18,291 nucleotides of DNA. Source: Candidatus Hermodarchaeota archaeon (lineage in GTDB: Archaea > Asgardarchaeota > Hermodarchaeia > Hermodarchaeales > Hermodarchaeaceae). The DNA is taken from the NCBI GenBank assembly GCA_016839995.1, contig JAEOTD010000108.1, forward strand, positions 1-18,291. The letters run 5' to 3'. Below, piece by piece: positions 1 through 6,954 of the stretch. The notes under the pieces are model-generated. The model saw only the letters and a list, made by a program, of their open reading frames with translations. It was not told the DNA's origin and did no database searches. Made by a program: the position numbers and the translations under genes. The first letter of the stretch is position 1. The number at the start of each line of letters is the position of its first letter.

Positions 1-1
1 A

Positions 2-187
2 TTAGGGCTTGGGAGTTGTTGGGTTGGGGCTTTCATTGATAGTGCAATTGTAACTGCCATTAATTGTGGTCAAGGTGAATTACCTGTAGCGATTGTGCCA
101 GTAGGATATTCAGATGAATCTCCTCAACGACGTCAGAGACGGTCTCTGGATTCCGTTGTTCACTTCATTCCTCCGTCATCTGATTAA
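2..187 (+). CDS. Nitroreductase-like protein, C-terminal fragment (5' end outside window)
   Basis: An open frame runs from the left edge to a TAA at 185-187 and gives 61 residues with no start inside the window. It opens with LGLGSCWVGAF, followed about 20 residues later by LPVAIVPVGYSDE, then a basic stretch and SLDSVVHF. The Gly-Leu-Gly-Ser/Thr-Cys-Trp-hydrophobic-Gly-Ala-Phe block and the (A/V)-x-hydrophobic-P-hydrophobic-G-Y-x-x-E block are the usual C-terminal signatures of FMN-dependent nitroreductases, where the first block lies near the flavin and the dimer interface. Substrate cannot be told from this fragment. The stop is two bases from the stop of the convergent DUF998 gene, so the two transcripts must meet or overlap here. 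The family call rests on these motifs only. Confidence 0.72.
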   Translation, partial: LGLGSCWVGAFIDSAIVTAINCGQGELPVAIVPVGYSDESPQRRQRRSLDSVVHFIPPSSD

Positions 188-189
188 GC

Positions 190-867
190 TTACATTTGTT
201 TTTGTAAGAGTAGCATGATGCAGAGTGGGTATACCCAAATAATTGCCGTAATTGCCGAGATGATTTCTGGAATAGCAACTCCCGTGAAAGGTAGTACGTT
301 CAGATAGTAAGCGACCCAGATAAGGGCACTGACCAATGCAAGGATGAAGGCCATGATACCAATTAATCGAAGATGCTTTTCCTGCATCAAACGTACACCG
401 TAGATCATTCCTGCGATTAAGAGTGTGACAAAGAAGCCTACTGAAACTACAAAGTGGGTGTATCCAAAACCTTCGTGAAAAACGCCAATACCGATAAGGA
501 AGAACTGAGCAATCGTTAATAGTATCGCGGCAATGATGCCAATTACAGATCTTTCGAAGACTTGGTGTCGAATCAACCAAATGGTCATCATGAGCGTGAT
601 GAGGCCTGCGAGACTAAGGCTGGTGTTGAAGATGGGGGCGGCTGGATTCAGTCCTGGAGTACCATTCGATCCACCAAGCATCCAAGGGTGACCCAGGTCA
701 CTAAGAGCGTTCGTTAGCCAATTAAACCAAGGTGAAACAAGAATGGCTGCCACGATGCCAATTAATGCAATGAGTGGACCAATTATTCCACACAGTCCAG
801 CAAATCGAGTTGAAATGATGAATTCCAATATTGGATGTAAATTTTTTTGTTCCTCGTTTTCTGTCAA
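190..867 (-). CDS. DUF998-type six-helix membrane protein (copy 1)
   Basis: 225 residues, TTG start at 867 with a GAGGGT-like ribosome site about 9 bases upstream. The protein is almost entirely hydrophobic, with about six predicted membrane helices (roughly residues 20-45, 75-98, 107-128, 134-155, 165-188, 195-220). Between helices 1 and 2 is the block WLTNALSDLGHP followed by MLGGSNG and LNPAAPIFN, the hallmark of archaeal DUF998-like proteins. Further conserved polar points are GVFHEG with a His six residues later (about 130-140) and AIPE (about 198). The function of the family is not established. The fixed polar residues beside the membrane would suit an enzyme or channel, but that is inference. 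It lies downstream of a close paralogue on the same strand, separated by 87 bases (168 from its TAG stop region to the next core motif is not needed for expression), so the pair may be co-expressed. Confidence 0.8.
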   Translation of the reverse strand: MTENEEQKNLHPILEFIISTRFAGLCGIIGPLIALIGIVAAILVSPWFNWLTNALSDLGHPWMLGGSNGTPGLNPAAPIFNTSLSLAGLITLMMTIWLIRHQVFERSVIGIIAAILLTIAQFFLIGIGVFHEGFGYTHFVVSVGFFVTLLIAGMIYGVRLMQEKHLRLIGIMAFILALVSALIWVAYYLNVLPFTGVAIPEIISAITAIIWVYPLCIMLLLQKQM

Positions 868-954
868 AGAAATGTACCCTCTAAATACGAATTATCCTGG
901 ATTAGCTTTGAGGATAGAGATAAGACTTGTGCCTCAACTGCGTTTCGAATAGAA

Positions 955-1635
955 CTAACTAGCATACCCGAATCGATACATCCGGATACTAACTGGAATA
1001 ATCCAAATGATACCCGCGATTGCTAAGATAATTTCTGGTATAGCAGCACCAGACCAAGGCATTAAACCCATGAACCAAATTGTTAGAGTAACTGCTATTC
1101 CAATCCCCATCGCTAGTGTGATTATACCTTCATAACGGGTTGAACGTTGAAGGGCTATTGCGATTCCAATTATTAACGTGGCAGCGAAGAGGCTGAAGAA
1201 GAATCCCATTGCCGCAATTGCATGAGGCCACAAGATTCCCTCATGGAACACTCCCACGGCAGACAGAAAGGCCATTGAGAGAATGGTAATTATTGCACCA
1301 ATCAGACCAATGGGTGATTTTTGTATCCAGAAGAAAAGCAGTAAATGGATTCCGAACACTATCGTTACTAACCCTGTGACAATTAATCCAATATTAAATA
1401 CGGGTGCGGCTGGATTCAATCCTGGAACACCATTAATGCCTCCAAGCATTGTGGGGTGTCCTAAGTCACTGAGGGCATTTGTAGCCCAAATAAACCACGG
1501 AGACAAGAAGATTGCAAGACCAATACTGAGGAATCCTATGGACGGTCCAAGGACACCACAAATTGCTCCAAACTGTGGAGACGTAAAAAAGTCTTGTATC
1601 CTATTTGCTTGACTTGTAGTAGCTTTCGAAGCCAT
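955..1635 (-). CDS. DUF998-type six-helix membrane protein (copy 2)
   Basis: 226 residues from the ATG at 1635. A TTG at 1650 in the same frame would add five residues. I prefer the ATG because it makes the N-terminus up to the FGAICG block exactly 27 residues, the same as up to FAGLCG in the neighbouring paralogue. Six membrane helices are expected. It shares with copy 1 the blocks NALSDLGHP, MLGG-x-NG, PGLNPAAP-x-FN, GVFHEG and AIPEII, while the membrane helices themselves have diverged. The two genes are therefore an old tandem duplication kept under selection at the loop residues. Biochemical role unknown. The gene has its own 54-base upstream gap to the HD gene on the same strand, so it could also be read from upstream. 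Confidence 0.82.
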   Translation of the reverse strand: MASKATTSQANRIQDFFTSPQFGAICGVLGPSIGFLSIGLAIFLSPWFIWATNALSDLGHPTMLGGINGVPGLNPAAPVFNIGLIVTGLVTIVFGIHLLLFFWIQKSPIGLIGAIITILSMAFLSAVGVFHEGILWPHAIAAMGFFFSLFAATLIIGIAIALQRSTRYEGIITLAMGIGIAVTLTIWFMGLMPWSGAAIPEIILAIAGIIWIIPVSIRMYRFGYAS

Positions 1636-1689
1636 GGTTAAACAACTCAACCTTAGACTATTGTCTTGTTCTCGCTAAAAGCATGTATT

Positions 1690-2322
1690 CTATTTCGACA
1701 AAAAGGGACGCAGCTCATTAGGTAGGGGCTCTCCAATGGCTTGAAACTCCGATGCTAGGGCGTGCATGAAAGTCGTTAGAAGCTGATGTCTTGGTTCAGC
1801 CAGTTCTTTTCCTGTTGGTGTGAACATTCGGTTGTGAAGTTTCAGTATTTTTCGATCCATATGCTCAATCATTCCATGGAGACCACGTTTCTGGACAAGG
1901 CTTTCGGCAATGGTACGAGCTAGTCCAAGTGCTCCCATAGCATCGAGTTTATCGGCATCACTAAGAATCTCCCCCTCAAGGGATTCAGGAGTTGCATTCT
2001 CACTGAATCGATGGGTCTGAATAGCGCTAGCAACTTGCGGTAATTTCTCTTTTGGGAATGAGGTTGTCGCTAAGAAAGCAACTGCCATGTTGGCACCAAC
2101 TTTCGCATGTGATTCACCTGTTACCTCCTCCTCAGGACGCCCGATATCATGCAATAAGGCAGCTGCCTCAAGAACTTCTAAATCTGCCCCCTCTTTTGCT
2201 CCCAGCAGTAGACACAATTGGCGGACCCGCAAAGTATGCTCATAAGAGTGGGCACCACGTTTCCCTACACGGATGGCATTGTGAGCAAACTCTTCAATCA
2301 CTCCGACTAACTTGCTGTCCAT
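1690..2322 (-). CDS. HD-domain phosphohydrolase (YedJ-like)
   Basis: 210 residues, ATG at 2322, with GGTGA (2329-2333) six bases upstream. It is a soluble single-domain protein. The HD metal-site residues are visible: His29 in SYEHT, His58-Asp59 in ALLHDIGRP, His72, His104 in IQTHRF, and Asp122/Asp124 in SDADKLDAMG. This order (H...HD...H...H...D) and the DADKLDAMGA block match small YedJ-type HD hydrolases, which bind one or two metal ions and hydrolyse phosphate esters of nucleotides or related compounds. The substrate is unknown. The remaining C-terminal 70 residues are helical and carry HNRMFTPTGKELAEPRH, a block commonly found in this subfamily. It is transcribed alone from a candidate TATA element at 2379-2389, towards the DUF998 pair. 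Confidence 0.85.
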   Translation of the reverse strand: MDSKLVGVIEEFAHNAIRVGKRGAHSYEHTLRVRQLCLLLGAKEGADLEVLEAAALLHDIGRPEEEVTGESHAKVGANMAVAFLATTSFPKEKLPQVASAIQTHRFSENATPESLEGEILSDADKLDAMGALGLARTIAESLVQKRGLHGMIEHMDRKILKLHNRMFTPTGKELAEPRHQLLTTFMHALASEFQAIGEPLPNELRPFLSK

Positions 2323-2378
2323 CTACATTCACCAGATTCATGGGTGGTTTGTCACTGCCTCCTACTACGGAATGTAAT

Positions 2379-2389
2379 GATAAATAATT
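2379..2389 (-). promoter_or_regulatory. Candidate TATA box for the HD phosphohydrolase gene
   Basis: Read on the minus strand the sequence is AATTATTTATC, close to the archaeal TATA consensus. Its centre is about 62 bases upstream of the ATG at 2322, which would place transcription start near 2358 and leave a leader of about 36 bases that contains the GGTGA ribosome site. Prediction from sequence only. Confidence 0.4.
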
Positions 2390-2508
2390 CGCCGAAATAC
2401 ATAGATTGAGGAACAAGAAGGGTTCACTATCTCAGGAGGGTTAAGGCGTAAACTATAAGGGTGCAGTCTTTGCGAGAATACTTATACAATTCTTGGATGG
2501 TAAATAAA

Positions 2509-2988
2509 ATGGCTTTAATTGGCTTTATTATGCTCATCATTGGTGGCGGTCTCTTATTGTATTCAGCAGTAGATCTTGCTCTTGATCCAGCTTTAGCCAC
2601 TATGCTTGCTGGGTTCATCAACTCGATTGTAGGTCCGCCCCTGGGTGATCAGATCGCGGGTGCACTAGTCCTCATAACTAGTCTAGGTGGTATTTTTGTT
2701 ATTGTTGGGGCTGTTATCTGGTTCATAGCGGGGTCAGGTGTATTTGCTACGATTGGTCGGATTATCGTATCAATTGCGACTTTCACGGCGTTCTATTACG
2801 TAGTAAATCAGATCCTAATTGCATTTGGATTAGGTATCTTCAGCCAACCAATTGATGTCATACTAGCATACTTCCTAGGATTAGGAATCGGATTTGCCAG
2901 CGTTATATTAGTGTTAATCGGGAACTTCATAGGCGCAGGGCGCAAGAAGAAAATTAAAGAATACAGAGAAGAACCTCAGGGCGCATAA
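2509..2988 (+). CDS. Small four-helix membrane protein, unknown function
   Basis: From the ATG at 2509 the protein has 159 residues. In-frame alternatives are ATG 2497 and GTG 2461. I favour 2509 because GGATGGT lies seven bases upstream and because a TATA-like TATAAG near 2453 would put transcription start around 2480, after the GTG. It has four strongly hydrophobic segments (about residues 2-20, 45-70, 75-100, 110-138), a Gly-rich first helix, and a basic C-terminal tail (GRKKKIKEY) that should stay in the cytoplasm. I see no catalytic motif and do not recognise the family. It stands alone between the divergent HD gene and the convergent MFS gene, whose stop lies 18 bases away. Confidence 0.7.
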   Translation: MALIGFIMLIIGGGLLLYSAVDLALDPALATMLAGFINSIVGPPLGDQIAGALVLITSLGGIFVIVGAVIWFIAGSGVFATIGRIIVSIATFTAFYYVVNQILIAFGLGIFSQPIDVILAYFLGLGIGFASVILVLIGNFIGAGRKKKIKEYREEPQGA

Positions 2989-3006
2989 AGCGCGACTCAA
3001 CAGAAC

Positions 3007-4242
3007 TCAATCCTTTCTGCCCAAGGTTTCCGGAACTAAGAACAACACAACACAGAAGGCAATTATGCTCATCACCATTGCGAATATCAGGTTCCCTCTA
3101 AGCGTTAGGAAAATGAATTGAACTAATGCGCCACCAATAATGGGACCAAATGCTGCTCCTACTGAATTTGCTGTGGCAATTGTTGACATTGCTCGACCCC
3201 GCTCTTTGACTTTACTAATATCTGCTGCTGATGCATAACTCGCAGTGGAAATTAACGGATATAGAGGAATGAACCATAAATACATGGCAATCCATGGGTC
3301 CACAACGAACAGGTACACGAGCATAAAAATCGCATATCCAATGAACCCAAGCAAGATGACCGGTTTTCGTCCAATCCGATCACTTCCATGCCCTGCAGCA
3401 AGAGTGACTCCCAACCCCAATAGTGACGCAACACCATTGCCTATTCCTACCATCAAGGGCGTTCCACCAATCTCAGAAACTAAATAGACTCCAAAGAAAT
3501 ACGCAAAACCATTGACTCCCAGGCTGCCAACGGCAACCGCTGCTGCCAGAATCAACAGAATCCGGATTTGAGGTCTCCACCTAGATTCCGGTGACGAATA
3601 TGAACCAGATTGACTCTCCGGGGATTTTGGAGGTGTGACCGAGTGTGGAATCTCTCTTGTAATGACAAAGATTACACCAGCCCCCAAGAGGAACGCAATA
3701 CCTCCAAAGAAGAACAATCCCATCATGCCGATTAGTCCAAACAGTAAGCCTCCTGTGAATGCTCCCACCGCCCAGCCCAAACTACTGGTTGATAACAGGA
3801 GCCCTACAGCTTCCCCTTTGAATGTCCGGGCCTCTGTCAAATAAGCATTCGCCAACGGAACTGCACCCAAAGAGAAGAGATAGGTAGCACAAGTCACAAT
3901 CAGGAAGGAAATGCTATCTTGAATGAAGATATACAAGAAGAAACTAACTGCCTGTGCCAGGAATCCTATAATGATGAAGGGGAGTCGACGGTGCCACCGG
4001 TCAGAAAGTGCCCCCCATAGGTATACGCCAGCTAATCCGATTAGAACCGGTAATCCACCAATCAGCCCTATCAGAAAAAAAGCGGTCTCACCGATCCCAG
4101 CAAATAGATAGAAGCTTCCAAATTGCCAGAAAATCGATGCGGCAAAATGGTACAAGGAAAAGCCCAAGAGAATGCCCCAAATGTATCGGCGTGGCACGAT
4201 AGGCTCAGGTGTAACTTCCTCGCCTGTCTCTGGTGCATTCAT
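3007..4242 (-). CDS. Major facilitator superfamily transporter
   Basis: 411 residues, ATG at 4242. Twelve membrane helices in two six-helix halves. MFS motif A is clear in both halves: GALSDRWHRRLP at 77-88 in the loop after helix 2, and GHGSDRIGRKP at 284-294 after helix 8. A Gly-rich GWAVGAFTGG at 156-165 in helix 5 resembles the antiporter motif C. The central loop (about 198-225) is hydrophilic, rich in Ser and Pro, and the C-terminus ends with PETLGRK, a common MFS ending. The substrate cannot be read from sequence; the motif C-like element hints at an exporter. It is divergent from the glycosylase gene with only 33 bases between the two starts, so their promoters must overlap each other's 5' regions. 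Confidence 0.88.
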   Translation of the reverse strand: MNAPETGEEVTPEPIVPRRYIWGILLGFSLYHFAASIFWQFGSFYLFAGIGETAFFLIGLIGGLPVLIGLAGVYLWGALSDRWHRRLPFIIIGFLAQAVSFFLYIFIQDSISFLIVTCATYLFSLGAVPLANAYLTEARTFKGEAVGLLLSTSSLGWAVGAFTGGLLFGLIGMMGLFFFGGIAFLLGAGVIFVITREIPHSVTPPKSPESQSGSYSSPESRWRPQIRILLILAAAVAVGSLGVNGFAYFFGVYLVSEIGGTPLMVGIGNGVASLLGLGVTLAAGHGSDRIGRKPVILLGFIGYAIFMLVYLFVVDPWIAMYLWFIPLYPLISTASYASAADISKVKERGRAMSTIATANSVGAAFGPIIGGALVQFIFLTLRGNLIFAMVMSIIAFCVVLFLVPETLGRKD

Positions 4243-4275
4243 AAACAGCCTTGTAGAGCTCCGGTTGAAAAAGCT

Positions 4276-5067
4276 ATGTGTACTGACGCAAAAAGGACTG
4301 ATTCTCCGATTTCCAATGATTTTTTATCACCCGCCACCTGCCAACAGCTTGTGACTAGAAAACAACCAGATCAAAATCTCCACCAAATAGAATTGCCTCC
4401 CCTAGTGACAGCACAACGTATTCAGAAGTTACAACAGTATCTTCTTCAGTGGTATCAAGAAAATGGCCGTGATCTTCCTTGGCGTCATACACAAGATCCC
4501 TACAAAATTCTCGTTTCCGAAATGATGCTTCATCAGACCCAAGTAGATCGAGTAGTTCCAAAATACCAGGAATTCTTAGCCGTTTATCCTACTTTTGAAA
4601 CCCTTGCCGCAGCTAAGGTGGAAGATGTGCAAGACCTCTGGCGACCCCTTGGGTATAATTTCCGACCAGGACGGCTTCACCAAATTGCCCAATACGTTGT
4701 CACCCAGTGTAATGGCAAGCTGCCAAATAATATTGAGGGGCTTATGGCGTTACCTGGGATTGGTCGGTATACAGCAGGAGCCATTCTTAGTTTTGCGTTT
4801 CAACAAGATGCCCCAATCCTTGATACTAATGCTCAACGAATTCTCCAACGGTACTTCGACGTTACCGGTGATCCCTTTCGAGTCCCAGCAAAGAAACAAC
4901 TCTGGTATCTCGCAGAACGCGTAATCCCTTCTGGTAAAGGATATGTTTTCAATCAGGCCCTCCTTGATTTTGGAGCACTCCACTGTAAGGCACGAAATCC
5001 CTCCTGTGGACTTTGTGGGCTGTATAGGCTTTGTCCCTTTGGGCAATCACAACTCGCTGCTCTATGA
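4276..5067 (+). CDS. MutY/MIG-like HhH-GPD base-excision DNA glycosylase, short form
   Basis: 263 residues from the ATG at 4276. The open frame extends back to 4123, but that part lies antisense inside the MFS gene and shows no family similarity. Visible parts: SEMMLHQTQV with catalytic-type Glu82, as in MutY; helix-hairpin-helix LPGIGRYTAGAI (about 159-170); Asp183 in ILDTNAQRI, the conserved catalytic Asp; and four cysteines C-x6-C-x2-C-x5-C (237, 244, 247, 253) for a 4Fe-4S cluster. The family removes mispaired bases: MutY takes adenine opposite 8-oxoguanine, and archaeal MIG takes thymine opposite guanine. The C-terminal NUDIX-like 8-oxoguanine recognition domain of bacterial MutY is absent, because the protein ends ten residues after the cluster. 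Its stop overlaps the convergent EamA gene by six bases. Confidence 0.88.
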   Translation: MCTDAKRTDSPISNDFLSPATCQQLVTRKQPDQNLHQIELPPLVTAQRIQKLQQYLLQWYQENGRDLPWRHTQDPYKILVSEMMLHQTQVDRVVPKYQEFLAVYPTFETLAAAKVEDVQDLWRPLGYNFRPGRLHQIAQYVVTQCNGKLPNNIEGLMALPGIGRYTAGAILSFAFQQDAPILDTNAQRILQRYFDVTGDPFRVPAKKQLWYLAERVIPSGKGYVFNQALLDFGALHCKARNPSCGLCGLYRLCPFGQSQLAAL

Positions 5068-6003
5068 TTCGTTCAGCGGTGTTGGACTGGGCTGAACATC
5101 GGTTGTTTGGGCTTTTCGTGGGTAGTTGATGAATAAGATTCCCACGATGACAAAAATGAGACCAATGAGAAAGGTTGGGTAAATTGGCTCGTGAAGTAGG
5201 AGAAAAGAGAAGAGAGTGCCAAAAACTGGAACCATCGAGATAAACACTGCTGATTTACTGGCACCGAGATTCTTGATACCAAGAAAATAGAAGAGAAACC
5301 CTAGAACCGTTACGAAAAGTCCCATGTATAGAATATTCAACCAGAAGGTGGGATCATACATAATGGGGAGGGTCCAAAACTGCTCAAAGAGTGCCCCTAT
5401 GAAAAAGATGAGGGTCCCGAAGAAAATGCCCATTGCAGTGGTTTCAAGGGAGGATCGTTCCTTCATGACGGATTTCCCAAGAATGGAATAAGAGCCCCAA
5501 GTGAACATGGCACATATCAGAATTATGTTGCCGATGAGGTATTCAAGGTGAAAATCGAGGAGTGCTTGGACTCCAACGACAAACACGATGCCAAGGAAAC
5601 TGAAAAGGAATCCAGTATACCGCCATTTAGGTGTGAGTCGTTCCTGAAGAATAAGGAACGCAAGGAGGCTTACCGTTACTGGGTTGATACCAGCAATGAT
5701 GGATCCTTGGGCTGCCGTAGTGAACTGCATTCCGATTAGAAATAGAATTCCGTATCCAAAGACACCAATTAACCCTAGTACAAAGAAGAGCTTGAAATCA
5801 CGAGCCGTATAGGTTCTTAGTGATTTCCGTTGGGTAGCGAGAAAAAGAGGGAGAAAAATAAGGCTCGCAGTGAAGAAACGAAAAAACCCCACAGTCATCG
5901 GCGGTGCGACTGAAACGACTATTTGTGCTGACACCCAGCTTCCACCCCAGAAGATCATCGCCAAAATCAATAAGATGTAATACTTGGCGACCGAAACCTT
6001 CAC
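5062..6003 (-). CDS. DMT-superfamily (EamA) ten-helix transporter
   Basis: 313 residues from the GTG at 6003. A GTG at 6027 would add eight residues. I chose 6003 because AGGAG (6013-6017) lies nine bases upstream and because a TATA-like CATTTTTAGC (6042-6051) would put transcription start near 6020, inside the longer version. Two EamA repeats of five helices each are visible: the first opens with MIFWGGSWVSAQ and includes GINPVTVSLLAFLILQERL, the second includes the MVPVFGTLFSFLLLHEP block. The glutamates of LQERLTP and LHEPIYP at the ends of helices 4 and 9 are typical. Members export amino acids or metabolites; the substrate here is unknown. It lies 63 bases downstream of the RadA/RadB-like gene on the same strand. 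Confidence 0.88.
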   Translation of the reverse strand: MKVSVAKYYILLILAMIFWGGSWVSAQIVVSVAPPMTVGFFRFFTASLIFLPLFLATQRKSLRTYTARDFKLFFVLGLIGVFGYGILFLIGMQFTTAAQGSIIAGINPVTVSLLAFLILQERLTPKWRYTGFLFSFLGIVFVVGVQALLDFHLEYLIGNIILICAMFTWGSYSILGKSVMKERSSLETTAMGIFFGTLIFFIGALFEQFWTLPIMYDPTFWLNILYMGLFVTVLGFLFYFLGIKNLGASKSAVFISMVPVFGTLFSFLLLHEPIYPTFLIGLIFVIVGILFINYPRKAQTTDVQPSPTPLNES

Positions 6004-6041
6004 TCGAGTTAACTCCTGGGAAGCCACACTTCACTTAGTGA

Positions 6042-6051
6042 GCTAAAAATG
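6042..6051 (-). promoter_or_regulatory. Candidate core promoter (CATTTTTAGC) of the EamA gene
   Basis: On the minus strand this 10-mer sits 39 bases upstream of the preferred GTG start at 6003. Near-identical elements precede the genes starting at 11048 (CATTTTTAGG) and 13285 (GGTTTTTAGG). The shared position suggests a TATA-type element, with transcription start about 25 bases downstream. Not proven. Confidence 0.35.
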
Positions 6052-6066
6052 AATGTGTTAGACAAC

Positions 6067-6849
6067 CTACTCGCCAAAGAGTGTTGTTTGATACGAGCTG
6101 AGACGGCGACGAGGTCGTGGGGTCACAGTGCTCCGCTGCATCCAAGGGCGACTGGGATGTTTCTCCAATGTGAACGTGTCAATGGTGTCTTGTCGCGTAT
6201 GGTAGATGAGTACGTGGAATCGGTGGCGCGCAGCTTGCCCGATTCGCAGTGGGGGTTTTGACCGTCTCTTTGGGGCATCAGCGCTAACAACGACGGCCAC
6301 TTGCTGGGTGAAGGCAAGTTGCTTCAAGTGGGAGGCAAGCTGAGCGCGGCGGAACACACGTGGATCAGTTGGAACACCTGGTCCTGACAGGAGGCTGTCG
6401 TCACCTTCCTCTTCTTGTACGAGATGTGTGAGACCATTAACAAAGAGAATGGGGGCATTGAGGTCGTGAATGGTGTCCGATGATTCGTTGAGGAGTGAGA
6501 GTAGCTGGTCGGTGGTGAAGGCACGGGCGACATGAAGGCGGTGCAAACGAGTGGCAGGGGTGTCGGGTAGCGATGCTGCTTGGAGATATTCGAGGATGGT
6601 GTCAGGGCGGATTCTGTTATTGGCATCAATGACAGCTACTCCCCGGTCAGGACCATAGTGAAGGAGGGCTGTGGCTATGCATTGTTGCAGCCATGTGGTG
6701 CAGTGTGGGCTACCAAAAATGAGGTAGCTCAGACCCGCTTCGAAACCACCTTCTAATAGCTCATCAAGAAGTGCAATTCCTGTGGGGCACTTCACCCCCT
6801 GATGTTGTGCCATCGAGAATGCCGTTTGGAACAATTGTTCACCATCCAT
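6067..6849 (-). CDS. RadA/RadB-like RecA-fold protein with degenerate Walker motifs
   Basis: 260 residues, ATG at 6849, no obvious ribosome site. RecA-fold features resembling RadA/RadB: LLDELLEGGFEAGLSYLIFG (26-45), RIRPDTILEYLQ (79-90), LHVARAFTTDQLL (105-117), RRAQLASHLKQLA (167-179), VAVVVSAD (184-191) and TLEKHPSRP (227-235). The position of Walker A reads GSPHCTTW (46-53), so the Gly-Lys pair of GxxxxGK(T/S) is missing. The Walker B strand is ILFVN (134-138), with Asn replacing Asp. ATP hydrolysis is therefore unlikely. The tail is basic (PRPRRRL) and ends YQTTLFGE, which resembles a clamp-binding peptide. Family knowledge: catalytically dead Rad51 paralogues act as recombination accessory factors. 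A role in repair here is inference. GC content is visibly above its neighbours. Confidence 0.72.
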   Translation of the reverse strand: MDGEQLFQTAFSMAQHQGVKCPTGIALLDELLEGGFEAGLSYLIFGSPHCTTWLQQCIATALLHYGPDRGVAVIDANNRIRPDTILEYLQAASLPDTPATRLHRLHVARAFTTDQLLSLLNESSDTIHDLNAPILFVNGLTHLVQEEEGDDSLLSGPGVPTDPRVFRRAQLASHLKQLAFTQQVAVVVSADAPKRRSKPPLRIGQAARHRFHVLIYHTRQDTIDTFTLEKHPSRPWMQRSTVTPRPRRRLSSYQTTLFGE

Positions 6850-6901
6850 GAGTAAGAAACGGGAAACCGACTCTGAGACAAATGAGTTGATTAGCTAGTG
6901 A

Positions 6902-6921
6902 CAAAAACCCTCAAAAACCCG
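6902..6921 (+). repeat. Two tandem copies of a decamer in a divergent promoter region
   Basis: CAAAAACCCT is followed directly by CAAAAACCCG, then by a weaker third unit CAAACCTACT. It lies in the 105-base gap between the RadA/RadB-like gene and the methyltransferase gene. It could be a regulator binding site or simple low-complexity sequence. Confidence 0.35.
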
Positions 6922-6954
6922 CAAACCTACTCTCATACAGAGTGATTGATTCCA

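Noticed and set aside
176..580. 134-codon minus-strand frame overlapping DUF998 copy 1
   Set aside because: It is in another frame of the membrane protein gene, rich in Cys, His, Arg and Trp, with no coherent fold.
2335..2363. AGGAGG on the minus strand followed by a GTG and a five-codon frame in the HD gene leader
   Set aside because: The spacing to GTG is only two bases and the frame ends in TGA at once; no support for a leader peptide.
2431..2440. Strong Shine-Dalgarno-like CAGGAGGG on the plus strand in the HD/membrane-protein gap
   Set aside because: The nearest in-frame start of the membrane protein is about 20 bases away, too far, and no other open frame follows it.
4123..4275. N-terminal extension of the glycosylase frame
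   Set aside because: Lies antisense within the MFS 5' end and has no family similarity; the ATG at 4276 gives a normal short-form length.
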